Below, piece by piece: positions 1-10,558 of a DNA stretch of 64,000 nucleotides. A program made the position numbers and the translations under genes. Source of the stretch: Meloidogyne chitwoodi. Its lineage: Eukaryota > Nematoda > Chromadorea > Rhabditida > Meloidogynidae. Location of the stretch: positions 992,001-1,056,000 of the forward strand of contig JACZZP010000011.1 in assembly GCA_015183035.1 (NCBI GenBank). Direction: 5' to 3'. Within the stretch, counting starts at the first letter, position 1. The number at the start of each line of letters is the position of its first letter. The notes below the pieces were generated by a model. That model was not told the origin of the DNA and did no database searches. It was given only the letters and a program-made list of their open reading frames with translations.

Positions 1-624
1 CTAATAAAATTGAAGAAATTGTTTCATTAAACCAAAAAACTTTAAAAAAATAATTATTTTTTTTTATTTAAAATTTTACAAAAAAAACCTTCTCCTGCAA
101 TTCCGGCAATAAAAATTAAATTTGGATATGAACAAAAGACAGCTCCTTTTAATGCTTAAAAATATTTTTAATTTTTAAATTTAATTACAAATGTTATTTT
201 TTAATATAAATTAAAACAATTTTTACAAATTATAAAATCAAAGTTATAAACTTTTGACCAATTTATTTATAATTTTTTAAATTTATAAAAACAAAATAAC
301 CTAAAATTCCAGTTAATAAACCACAAATAAATAAACATAAAATATCATTAATTCCAATATAAAACATAATTTTATAACAAGAATATTTTAAATGTTTTCT
401 TATTACCAAAATACAAAGAATATATAAAAACTTTTTTGTTTTAAATAAAAATAATTAATTTTTTAATTTTTATCAAAAAAAACCTCAAAAATAAAAAATA
501 ATAAAATAAAAATAATTCCAAAAAATAAATGTTGTCTTTTTTCTAATGGTATATCTTCAATTTTATATAAATTACAATTATATAATTGTTGATATTCATT
601 TAATTTAAATAAATAAATATCCAT
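1..624 (-). CDS. Srt-family 7TM chemoreceptor, N-terminal part (cut by left edge)
   Basis: Nematode serpentine receptor of class T, a plasma-membrane G-protein-coupled chemoreceptor. The start ATG is at 622-624. Exon 1 encodes MDIYLFKLNEYQQLYNCNLY and then a first membrane segment (GIIFILLFFIF). Exon 2 (about 405-262) carries the class signature KHLKYSCYKIM followed by GINDILCLFICGLLTGIL. Exon 3 (about 155-88) reads GAVFCSYPNLIFIAGIAGEG, and a fourth exon starts FWFNETISSILL at the window edge. The order CYKIM, D-ILCL, TGIL, GAVFC-YPN is characteristic of the Srt family (family knowledge). Each exon boundary uses a GT/AG pair in a very short AT-rich intron. Helices 4-7 lie outside the window, so it cannot be said whether the gene is intact. 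Confidence 0.8.
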
Positions 625-980
625 TATTAATTTAAATATTTTAAAATTAAAAAAAATATTTAATAAAAACAGGTCAATTGAAGAAACACTTATAGTTTTG
701 AAATATTTTTTTAATATAAATATTTATTTAAAAAAATTTTTGAAATAAATGATACAATTTTTTTTAATTTTTATTTAATAAATTCCCAATTGTATAATAA
801 ATATTAATTATAAATAAAATAAATAAATAAATAATTCTCAAATTAATCCCAAATGAATATATAAACTAAATAAATAATTAAATTTTTCTGAAATATCATG
901 AGTAAAAATTAATTTTTTAAAAAATATTTATAATAAGTAAAATATTGTTGCGTAAATACTTTTAATTTTTAATTATATGT
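625..980. other. Intergenic AT-rich stretch
   Basis: Very AT-rich DNA upstream of the Srt gene. No open frame with recognisable protein similarity and no clear repeat was seen. It presumably holds the Srt promoter. Confidence 0.5.
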
Positions 981-2130
981 AACCAGCCGCTTCGCGACTG
1001 GAGTAAAGAAACCGCTTCGCGCTTGTAACACTGATTCTAGAAAATTTTGGGTAAAATATAAGAAAATAACCCCTCAAAACTCTCTTAAAAAATAAAACCT
1101 ATTTAAAAATAAAAATCAACTTTAAAAATAAGCTGCTCCTTAACCCCTGTAAAAAGGCAAATCCTCATTCAACAGCTTAAAAAACTATTACTCATTAAAA
1201 TCTCAGTTAATAAAAACTCCCTTAAAACGCCTAAAATAAAAAAACTTAAAATCCATCCTGTTTTTATTAAAACAATCTTTAAACATAAACCACATTTTTA
1301 ATATAAAAACACTTTTATCCACCCATCGCTGAAAGGTTTTCCATTTTTTAAAAAATCAGCCCCCTTTTAAAAATATACGCTCCTTTTTTGAATTAATCTA
1401 AAATTTCGTTTGATATTGAAGAATTATTTTATTCTTATACGAGCCTTGCGAAGCAGCTTCACGCTTCTAAAGGTTCTTTCAGTTAAGAAAAATTATTTCA
1501 CCAATATTCTAAAGAAAAATTTAGTATATTCTAAGGGGTTATGGAATTTTGGGCTCTTAGTATGAGCCAAACTTGAGCCTAACTTAACCCATACTTGAGC
1601 CAAGGTTGAGCCTAAATTGACCCAACCTTTACCCAAAATTGAGTCAAAATTGATCCAAACTTGAGCCTAAATTGGGCCAAACTTGAGCCTAGCTTGGGCC
1701 AAGCTTGAGCCTAAAGAGTAAAGATTGAGCCGAACTTGAGCCTAACCTGGGCCTAACGTGAGCCAAATTTTGTTCATCTCGAGCTCAAATCGAGCTCATA
1801 TAGAGCTTAAATTGAGCTCTAATCGAACTCATCTTGAGCTTAAGTTGAACTCAAATCAAAATAATCTTGAGTTCATCTCGAAATCATATTGAGCTCAAAT
1901 CGAGTTCATCTCGAGCTCATATAGAGCATAAATTAAGCTTATCATGAGCTCAAATCACGCTCATCTTGAGCTCAATTGTACTATCCGTGTTATGCTTTAA
2001 TCTAACGATTTTGTCCCTACATGTTTTTAAGGAGTTTATTTAGCCCTTACGATTTAAAAAATTCCATTTTATTCTAGAATCAGTGTTACAAGCGCGAAGC
2101 GTTTCTTTATTTCAGTGAGTGAAGCGCGCT
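981..2130 (-). repeat. Composite repeat, B segment (reverse orientation copy)
   Basis: A segment of about 1.15 kb whose ends are inverted relatives of each other. 981-1042 begins AACCAGCCGCTTCGCGACTG and runs into a TGATTCTAGAA motif. 2074-2136 is its inverse (TTCTAGAATCAGTG then GCGCGAAGCG). Inside are a unique-looking AT-rich part (1050-1540), an array of GGCTCAAG-type words in reverse (about 1550-1770) and an array of GAGCTC-centred words (about 1775-1975). The same B segment recurs four times, in the opposite orientation, between 41557 and 49654. It directly abuts the A segment that follows, as it does in the other locus. No coding potential is visible. Confidence 0.75.
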
Positions 2131-2218
2131 AGTTCCACCTATGTTATTAGAGAATATGGGTGTTTTTTGAATTTTTTAATTACTTTTTAAATTTCGATTT
2201 TTTGTATAAAAAGGTATT

Positions 2219-3297
2219 ACTGTCCTGCGTCTAGATGGCCCCTTGCGATTAATTGTCTTGCGTCTAGATGGCCCCTTGCGATTAATTGTCTTGCGTCTAG
2301 ATGGCCCCTTGCGATTAATTGTCTTGCGTCTAGATGGCCCCTTGCGATTAATTGTCTTGCGTCTAGATGGCCCCTTGCGATTAATTGTCTTGCGTCTAGA
2401 TGGCCCCTTGCGATTAATTGTCTTGCGTCTAGATGGCCCCTTGCGATTAATTGTCTTGCGTCTAGATGGCCCCTTGCGATTAATTGTCTTGCGTCTAGAT
2501 GGCCCCTTGCGATTAATTGTCTTGCGTCTAAATGGCCCCTTGCGATTAATTGTCTTGCGTCTAAATGGCCCCTTGCGATTAATTGTCTTGCGTCTAAATG
2601 GCCCCTTGCGATTAATTGTCTTGCGTCTAAATGGCCCCTTGCGATTAATTGTCCTGCGTCTAGATGGCCCCTTGCGATTAATTGTCCTGCGTCTAGATGG
2701 CCCCTTGCGATTAATTGTCCTGCGTCTAGATGGCCCCTTGCGATTAATTGTCCTGCGTCTAGATGGCCCCTTGCGATTAATTGTCCTGCGTCTAGATGGC
2801 CCCTTGCGATTAATTGTCCTGCGTCTAGATGGCCCCTTGCGATTAATTGTCCTGCGTCTAGATGGCCCCTTGCGATTAATTGTCCTGCGTCTAGATGGCC
2901 CCTTGCGATTAATTGTCCTGCGTCTAGATGGCCCCTTGCGATTAATTGTCCTGCGTCTAGATGGCCCCTTGCGATTAATTGTCCTGCGTCTAGATGGCCC
3001 CTTGCGATTAATTGTCTTGCGTCTAAATGGCCCCATGCGATTAATTGTCTTGCGTCTAAATGGCCCCTTGCGATTAATTGTCTTGCGTCTAAATGGCCCC
3101 TTGCGATTAATTGTCCTGCGTCTAGATGGCCCCTTGCGATTAATTGTCCTGCGTCTAGATGGCCCCTTGCGATTAATTGTCCTGCGTCTAGATGGCCCCG
3201 TGCGATTAATTGTCTTGCGGCTAAATGGCCCCTTGCGATTACTTGTCCTGCGTCTAGATGGACCCTTGCGATTAATTGTCTTGCGTCTAGATGGCCT
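2219..3297 (-). repeat. 33-bp tandem satellite, about 32 copies
   Basis: A head-to-tail array of a 33-bp unit containing GGCCCCTTGCGATTAATTGT, with variants such as GTCTTGCG/GTCCTGCG and CTAGATGG/CTAAATGG arranged in blocks of adjacent identical variants. That blocking suggests local duplication. Because 33 is divisible by three and the unit lacks stops in several frames, long apparent reading frames (362-403 residues, both strands) cross it. Their period-11 peptides follow from the repeat and are not evidence of a protein. Confidence 0.95.
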
Positions 3298-3321
3298 TGA
3301 AACATTTAAAAAAAATATTTT

Positions 3322-3388
3322 CGACCTTCGAGTTCGAACCCGCATTGAAATTAGCAAATCCAGCACACTACCACTACACCACAACTCA
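3322..3388 (-). repeat. tRNA-like sequence in repeat A (copy 1)
   Basis: On the minus strand this reads GAGTTGTGGTGTAGTGGTAG as a D-arm/A-box-like part. It continues with GCTGGATTTGCTAA as an anticodon-arm-like part, then GGTTCGAACTC as a T-arm/B-box-like part. The arms are present in tRNA order, but acceptor and T-stem pairing is poor, so it resembles a tRNA-derived SINE head rather than a working tRNA gene. Near-identical copies sit at the same place in every A segment. Confidence 0.6.
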
Positions 3389-3987
3389 TCTTACCCACTT
3401 TCAAATAAACTTGCTTTTGTCTTTGCCTATCATCTCATAAATATCAATTTTTAATTCTTGTCACGAGGATAAGTACCTTAAATCTTTATCCGATCCAAAA
3501 ACATTTTATACCATTCGATAGCCCAAAGTCTGAAGGTGTGCCCTACCGTTGGGACCAACTCTGTACCTTTATCCACAAAAAAGTTGTAGTCCAAAAACCA
3601 CAGCTACTGCCCCTTTTTCTCTTGAAAAAAAACACGTTTTTTGACATTTTTTCGACATTGTTCGACATTTTTCAAAAAACGTTTATATACATTCGATAGC
3701 CCTTTCCCTAATCTATCGAATGGATATAACTTTATATATATAAAAATCAAAATTTATAAAGTTATTATAAAAAAACTCAAAAAACACCCTATTTTATTCT
3801 TATAGGTGGAACTAATTTATTTTCAAAATAATCTAATAAATTACTTAATTATTAAAAGAAAAATAATTATAATAAAATATTTTATTTAATAAATTTATAT
3901 AATTTTGGAAATAAAAATATATTGTAAATAATATCTAATTTAAACAAATTAATTTATATTTTATTTAAATTTTTTTATTTCTATCAG

Positions 3988-5267
3988 TTAACAATTCTGT
4001 GTTGTTGCTAATATATTTGGTTTAATTTTATTTTTATATTTTAAAATATTAAATCCAAATATTTTCTTCAAAGCATTACGATGTTCAGTACTAAAAAAGG
4101 AGAAAAAAGTCTTTTTTGTTTAAATAATTTATAATATTAATTTTTAAAAATACCTTGTAATAAAAAGTGCAGGAACTTCACATGTTGAACTTAAGGAACT
4201 AATAAAATTAATTGATAAATAAATTAATGTTTTTAGATCTTCATTTAAATTATCAAAAATTCCTTTGTCAATTAAATTGTATAAAATTAATGAAAATAAA
4301 TATCCAAAAATTTGAATTCCCATAATAATAGATAATGATTTAAATAAAGATATTTTTATATTATTCACTAAAATTTATTTTATAAAAATAAATATTTAAT
4401 TAAAAAAAGAATTGTAATATATTTCTTTAATCTTCCTATTTTAAATGCCCATCTCTAAAAATAAAATAATAAAATACAAACTTTTTCCTTTATTTGTATC
4501 CCAAATTACTTTAAATATCATTATAATATATAGCAGGCTAAAGTTAAGAGATTGAAGATTAAACAAGAATTATGAAATTTTGTTACTCCTTGTTTGGTAA
4601 TAAGATCATCAAGTTCACAAAAATTTAAACTAAAAATAAATAAATTTTTTAAATTATAAATATAAATTCCAACCGTTGTGGATCTTGTATTACATTAATA
4701 AACATAACAATAACAAATGTTATAGGAAATAGAGAAGAGAGACCGTACATTAAATGAAAATGAAAGGATTTGTCACGAACCGAGTACCTTTATTAATTAT
4801 TAAAATAATTTATTAAAATAATATAAACTAACCAAATAGGAAAAAACATGCTAAAAATTCTATCAATAGCAATCATAACCATTAAAGAATAAATATTAAA
4901 AGAACCAGCTATTGGTAATGTATCAGTTAAAGCACATAACCATAAAGGTATTTGAATATTTGTTATCATAACTAGCCAAGTTGGAATTATTTGAATCTTT
5001 GAAAGAAGACAACAAGTTGCATATATACCAATTAGCTTATGACATGTCCCATGTAATGTTCTAATTAAATTTAAAAAAATATATTTTTATTTTTGCACTC
5101 AAAAAAGAAAACAATTAAATTTAATATTATAGAATAATTAGGCTACTAATTTATAATTTTTAAAAAAATATTTACTTATATTTTATTGTCACATAAACAA
5201 CTAAAAGAAAAAAAGGAATGCCTAATTGATCAACAACCATATTCACTGTAAATAAATTTAAAAGCAT
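3988..5267 (-). CDS. Srsx-like 7TM chemoreceptor
   Basis: Nematode G-protein-coupled receptor, best matched to the Srsx class. The start ATG is at 5265-5267 (MLLNLFTVNMVVDQLGIPFF, then a membrane segment ending VTIKYK). The next exons read LRTLHGTCHKLIGIYATCCL, then a TM3 region ending VMIAIDRIFSMFFPIW, where IDRIFSM corresponds to the E/DRY region. A TM4/5 exon follows (GLSSLFPITFVIVMFINV), then TM6/7 (SLFKSLSIIMGIQIFGYLFS through CEVPALFIT). The tail exon reads TEHRNALKKIFGFNILKYKN and ends at the stop at 3988-3990. The tail pattern (EHRNALKKIFG) is typical of the class. Exon joins around 4380-4700 are uncertain; one possible exon there meets a stop unless spliced. No gross lesion was seen. 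Confidence 0.72.
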
Positions 5268-5599
5268 AATTTTTATTTTAATCCAAATTATTTTTCTGTA
5301 CTTTTTACAAAGATAATTATATTATATTTAAAATTTTTGTTAAGAATAATTCAAGGTTAAAAAAAATAAAAATTAAATAAACTTTAAAGAAAAGCTGTGC
5401 AGAAAACTTTTTTTCCTGTTTACTATTTTAATTTTTAATTTTCATCTGTTTTCTAAGTAAATCATTTTAATGTTGCTTATTAATTAGACATAAATATAAT
5501 TTAATAATATTCAGGTGTAATTTATTTATTGCACTTTCATTTAAATATATCAAATTTAATTAACTTTTTAAATACACAAATTATTTAAATATTAATACA
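5268..5599. other. Intergenic upstream region of the Srsx gene
   Basis: AT-rich sequence with no recognisable coding exon or repeat before the element that starts at 5600. Confidence 0.5.
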
Positions 5600-6671
5600 A
5601 GCACTTTCAGTCAGTTGACGCACGTGTTAAAACTAGCTAAATCTTTTCCTTTTTACATTATGCCAAAATTTAAATCTATTTTTCTCTATTCACGTTATCT
5701 CTCGTACGCTTGGTTTCATAAGATAAAATAAAAAAGGCCAGCAAAGAGAGAAGTTATAAAATGGTCAATGAGAAAAATCTCTCTCGTATAAGGGGAAATA
5801 TTAGGAACTTACATTATAAGAAATTTTTAGTCAAATTTTTTCAAATTTTGTATAGTTGTAGCACTTTTCTTTACTACAATTCTACAAATTTTGAGCTGCG
5901 AACAAATTAAATAACTGAGTTATGATTTTTTGAAAACCGATTAAAATTGAGTTATTCAATCACCTTAATTTTGGTTTTAATCGACAGCGATGAAAATAGA
6001 ACAATCTATATAAATTTTTCTTGAAAAATAATTTATCTCTTCAGTTTTGTTTTATCTGACTTCGATGAAAATTGGAAACTTCTAAAACAAAGGATTCCTT
6101 GATCCATATTTTTTCCAATTTTGTAATCTGTAGCCCTAATATTGTTATGTAATCCTACAAAATTTTAGGAAAAAATAACTTCAGTTGGAGAAGTTATGAC
6201 TTTTTAAAAATCCTGATCATATTCTATGTTTTTGATCATAACTTTTTTCATATCTTTCCAATCTCTTTTATTTTGGTTTCAGACGACTCATCTTGATGAG
6301 TTACATCATAATTGGTCAAAACTACACTTGTTCATGCGCATTCTTACCATTTTTTGCCCTTGTTTTCATCTTAAATTAATCTAAAATTAAAGCTGTATTA
6401 ATTCTGTAAAAAATGTATATGAGCCTATGAAATTTTTTAAACATTTTCTTGAAACAATTATCTATAAAATGGTAAGACAGATTTTAAATCGTATAAGCGG
6501 TTTTCGAGATATTGGATTTCAAAGTTTACATACTTTTTCGTAGATAAAAGATTATGCGAAAGGAAGAGAGTAAGTTAGAGAACAAGATAAAAAGGAAATA
6601 TATTTTTTAATAAATTTCAAAAAATTAGTAAAAAGTAGTTTTGACGCGTGCGTCAACTGACTGAAAGTGCT
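5600..6671. mobile_element. 1.07-kb DNA element with 36-bp terminal inverted repeats
   Basis: The left end AGCACTTTCAGTCAGTTGAC (5600) continues into GCACGTGTTAAAACTA. The right end (6636-6671) is its inverse with two mismatches. The interior is non-coding. Part of it (about 5735-6030) is closely related to 18045-18349, so this is a dispersed family. No clear target duplication was found. It appears to be a non-autonomous DNA transposon (inference) inserted between the Srsx receptor and the TIM29 gene. Confidence 0.7.
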
Positions 6672-6792
6672 GTGTTACTAATTTAAATTAATTTGTTAAC
6701 TTTTAGTATTTTTTCCTTTATAAATTAAATAATTTTATAAAAATTAACAAAAAATATATTAAAATAAAATTTCTTTAATTATTTTTATTTTT

Positions 6793-7528
6793 TTAAGAAA
6801 ATTCTTCTTCACGAATATCACAATCTTCGAATGAATTTTCCAATTTCAAAAATCTACCAAATAATCCAATATCAAAACAATTTTTCCAAAATTCAATCCA
6901 GGGCCATTGTCGTGTTATACGATCATTTGCTTCATTTGAATTACACTTTAAATATAAAATATGTAAATTTGAAAAAAATAATAATTATAAAATTATATTT
7001 AATTTTCTATACATTTGGGTTGTAGCGCCTTTCAACCAAAAAAGTAAAAAACCAAAAATTTACAAAATCCATTCTTTTTTCATTTAATAAATGAGTATAT
7101 CCTTCCAAACAATTAACTAAATAAATAAATATTTTTTTATTTTAATATTCAATATAAAAATACCAGCTTTTTGACTATGAATCGTCCAAGGGATAAGCAC
7201 CATTTGTTGTCGTAAATCAGCCAATCTGTTCCTTAATTCTCTCTCGCCAGGATTTTTACGGAAAGCAAATATTAAGCCAAATATAGAAGAAGTAAAAACA
7301 GTTGCCTATATTTTCAAAAAAAAATCACAAATCTTAACTATTTAATACTTATAACTTGATAAACTAAGACAAAAGTATAACTTTAATTTTGAAAAATAAA
7401 ATTAAATATTTAAAAAAAACTTTGAAAGGAGTTTGTCGGGCATCCAAAATCATATCTTTCATAGCTGCTGAATAATCATAAGCCAAAACCTTAAAATATT
7501 CTTTAATTGAAACTCTTAATGCTTTCAT
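6793..7528 (-). CDS. TIMM29: Mitochondrial import inner membrane translocase subunit Tim29
   Basis: Tim29 is a component of the TIM22 carrier translocase of the mitochondrial inner membrane (family knowledge). Exon 1 starts MKALRVSIKEYFKVLAYDYS and includes MKDMILDARQTPFK, matching the conserved DYAEALRDA..RARPF region. Exon 2 reads TSSIFGLIFAFRKNPGEREL through RQQMVLIPWTIHSQ (membrane segment plus NPxE-L). Exon 3 reads NCLEGYTHLLNEKRMDFVNF. Exon 4 contains WPWIEFWKNCFDIGLFGRFL and ends FEDCDIREEEFS, corresponding to the family's DVGFVGRWW and DCDINDDEF. The stop is at 6793-6795. The chosen ATG follows a CAG, so a further 5' exon is possible. It lies about 180 bp downstream of RPAC19 on the same strand. 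Confidence 0.8.
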
Positions 7529-7708
7529 CTGAAAATTTTATTTTTATTCAAATCTTTTAACTATTAAATAATTTCTCATTTGTTTTAAACAAATTTTATA
7601 AAAAGAAAAACTAAAGTAACTGTCTCAAAAAATTTAAAAAAATTATTTTCAAAAATATTAACATAATTAATGTCAAACAAAGAAAATAAATAAACTTCAA
7701 TTTTTTAA

Positions 7709-8325
7709 TTATTCATCTTCAATGCTTTCATCCTCTTCATTTCGCTCTTCTTCATCAGTGCTCTTACCCGACTTGAAATCAGAATAAGCCTGACAAAATT
7801 TCTTCTGAATTTGATCAAAAATTGTGTGAAGATCTTGAAGTCCTCTGCAAAGAATATCTCCGGCAGAATAACCTTTCTCAGTTTGTATTCGAATAAGAAT
7901 TTTATCTTCAAGTGGATGTGGAATGTTATAGCCACAAAATTCAACGCCTGGCCTGAAATTATTGAGACAAATAAATTAACATAAATTTAAAAAAATAACA
8001 ATTTTATATTAATATTTATATGTATAACAACTTAACGTTTATTAACACTTTTTATTTTATTAAAAAGGACTTTCATTTTTCTTAATAGCTCTAAAATATA
8101 AATTTTATAAAAATCCCCCCATTATTCCCAAAATTAAATCATTTACATTTGACAGATAATATGCTTAAGAGAATTTCCAACTGTATGATCCTCTTCATGT
8201 AAAACAATTGTCAGAATTGTTTGGTCTAACTTGTAGCCATCAGGATCAAGAATTTCAATTTTTTCTGCAACACTAGAAGGCGGAAGTTTTGAAATTATTG
8301 CTGTATCGTGTTTTGATTGTGACAT
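7709..8325 (-). CDS. rpac-19: RNA polymerases I and III subunit RPAC2 (AC19)
   Basis: The small alpha-like subunit shared by RNA polymerases I and III, which dimerises with RPAC1/AC40 (family knowledge). Two exons: 8325-8147 and 7952-7709, 140 residues. Exon 1 contains the signature VLHEEDHTVGNSLKHII. Exon 2 continues MPGVEFCGYNIPHPLEDKIL and IRIQTEKGYSAGDILCRGLQ, the canonical RpoA/L-type dimerisation fold. The C-terminus is acidic (EEERNEEDESIEDE). The intron of about 190 bp has GT/AG ends and splits the ATG codon of QMPG. Length and domain are typical, so the gene looks intact. PCNA lies about 430 bp upstream and TIM29 about 180 bp downstream, both on the same strand. Confidence 0.93.
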
Positions 8326-8756
8326 TTATTTAAACTAATCTAAAAGTATAAATAAATCTTTAAAAAATTTAAAGTAATTTTTGCTAAAAAAATCAAATTA
8401 ATTTAATAAAAAAACGAAAATGAAAATATTTAATCAAAAATAAATTAAAAACAAAACGAAATCGAACATATACGTAAACAAAAAAATTAACGTAAGTGAA
8501 ATAAAGTCAAAAATAATTGAGATAAAAGATAATCAAACACCTTATTTTCTTTAAAAAATTATAAATAGACGAATCCCATTTTTCAAAATAATCTCACACT
8601 TTTTTAAAAGGTTACTTGTCTTAAAATAAAAAAATTAGTGTTGATGTACAAAATTAACGAAATTTTGATTTTAAGTAATTTAAGAAGATCAAATCAAATA
8701 ACTTCAAAGAAATTAAATATTTCCAAAAAAAGTGTAAAAATTGTATTTTCTTCTTT

Positions 8757-9891
8757 TTATTCATCCATTCCTCCATTTTTATCTTCTTCAATTTTTGGAG
8801 CCAAATAGAAACGTAAAAAGCCATTTCCTTCAATTTCATATTCAATAACAACTGGTACAGCATCACTCATTGAAAGACGAACACGAGGAGAAAGAGATGA
8901 CGCTTTGGTAAAATTGGTCAACTAAATTTTTAAAAATTTTATTAAAGAAATAATGAGAAAATTTAAGAAAATTACATATTTGATGGAGAAATTCAGTGTC
9001 ACTTTCTCCTTCACAGTAAAATCAACTCGCTAAAAAATTAAATTAATAAAATTTTTAAAAAATATTATGTTTTAAATAAAGATTTAAAAAAAAAATTAAT
9101 TAAATGAAAAGTTAATAATGTTATTTAAATTTAAAAAAATTACTTCTTCATCGTCCTCCTCCTCATCAGCCGTTCGATCTTTTGTATAACTAATCGTGTT
9201 TGTAACAGCATCACCAGATCCTTTGAAAACAATGTTCGATTTTGTAGCTATTATAGTCATCGTATCGGAAAATGTTGCAATATCCGTACAAACTTTTTTG
9301 AATTCCGATGACTGAAATATAAAAATAACTTAATTTTCCTTAGAAAATTGTATTCTAAATAATAAATTTGTATGAAAAATTCTTATACCGGCATTTCAAT
9401 AACCGCAGAGTATTTTTGATCAGGTATTCCCAAATGCTCATTATCCAAATCCAATAATTTTAGTGTAATGTCTTGCTTTCGTCCCTTGTTATCTTCAAGT
9501 GTAAAAGTGACGCAATCTTGCTCACCATCTTGGAATTGTATCATTAATGTGTCATCAGCCTTCGCACATTTCAAAATCTTAACAAGGGAACATTTTGTGT
9601 TAAATAATTGATAAAATACTTTGTTTAGTTCCACTGAATTCAACCCAAGACTGATCGTTCGATCACAGCGATAAACATCAAAAATTCCAATTTCAAGTTT
9701 TAGTGAAACCAAAGCAACATGTGAGCCATCCATAGCCTAAAATAATAAAAAAATATTTTTAAATTAAATTTTACAACCTGCAAGCACATTGAAGACTCTG
9801 AGCAATCAAATGGTGCATCACTAACTAGATCTTTTATGGATTCTATAATTTTTTTAAAAAGTCCAGCATTTGTGAATTTTGCTTCAAACAT
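8757..9891 (-). CDS. pcn-1: Proliferating cell nuclear antigen (sliding clamp)
   Basis: The homotrimeric DNA sliding clamp that tethers replicative polymerases and repair factors. Five exons: 9891-9778 ([20 protein letters not shown] through SSMCLQ), 9736-9389 ([13 protein letters not shown] through KYSAVIEMP), 9312-9144 ([18 protein letters not shown] through an acidic DEEEDDEE loop), about 9029-8978 ([18 protein letters not shown]) and about 8921-8757. The last exon contains [20 protein letters not shown] and [20 protein letters not shown] and ends DKNGGMDE. The interdomain region, the LAPK end and the overall length match eukaryotic PCNA. The gene is complete and intact, and heads the same-strand cluster PCNA-RPAC19-TIM29. 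Confidence 0.95.
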
Positions 9892-10558
9892 TTTACTTAA
9901 ATTTAATATTTTTTAAAGAAAATTAATCGTTTATTATTAATTTTTTAAAATAAATGATAAAAAATAGGCTAGGAATTTTGAAAAAACCGGAAATTATAAA
10001 TATAAATTATCGACCGAGACACGAAACAGGAAAAGCGGGAATTCCCGTTTTATCCCGATCGAAAAATTACCGAGTCCCGGCCGGAAACTGAATTTTTAAA
10101 AATAGTCGAAAATACGTATATGAATATAAAAAAATGTTTGTAACTATTGTTAAAGTAAAAAAAATTTTTCATCATTTTCTCTCATTTTTTCTCTTTTTCT
10201 TTTTCTCACACTCTTAGTTTCTACACACTCCTTTCCAAATCCGAGTAACAACATTGTTAGAAATCCAATATTACAGGACTAATCCCGAAAATCCAGAAAG
10301 TCGGGATTTCGGGAGCGGGATTCCGAAAAATCCCGAATGTGATCCCTTCCACGCCGGTCTTTAATTTATATTGGGTAATTTTCCTATTTTAAGATTTCTC
10401 TTGCTTTTTATTATAAATTTAGCTTATCAAATTAGTTGATTTTTTTAGATTTATTTTCTCTTCTCTTAACCAATTTTTAAAATATATTTAGGTCAAATAT
10501 CTTGTTTTTTCTTCTCGTTAAATTAAAAACATTTCCTTCAATTTTAAAAAATAAATAA
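9892..10558. other. Divergent intergenic region with a GC-rich repeat island
   Basis: Lies between the 5' ends of PCNA (minus) and the ABHD10-like gene (plus). The part from about 10005 to 10365 has islands of CCCG/CGGG words (for example GCGGGAATTCCCG near 10037 and CGGGATTTCGGGAGCGGGAT near 10302) in an otherwise AT-rich background. Islands of similar composition occur near 23060-23150 and 57655-57720. It is probably a degenerate transposable-element remnant; no clear ends or target duplication could be fixed. Confidence 0.4.

Larger units (their letters stand above)
2131..3813 (-). repeat. Composite repeat, A segment (reverse orientation copy)
   Basis: A segment bounded by inverted ends: AGTTCCACCTAT at 2131 and ATAGGTGGAACT ending near 3813, each followed inward by a stretch like GGGTGTTTTTTGA. 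Reading on the minus strand the order is: inverted end, a conserved block of about 300 bp (3490-3800), a tRNA-like sequence (3322-3388), a 33-bp satellite (2219-3297), inverted end. Four more copies with the same order lie at 40691-47816. The 33-bp array here is the longest in the window. Confidence 0.75.

Noticed and set aside
2176..3454. Long open frames of 362-403 codons across the 33-bp repeat, and similar ones at 42967-43859 and 45090-45665
   Set aside because: They arise on both strands from a stop-free 33-bp repeat; the period-11 peptides have no start context, domain or composition of a protein.
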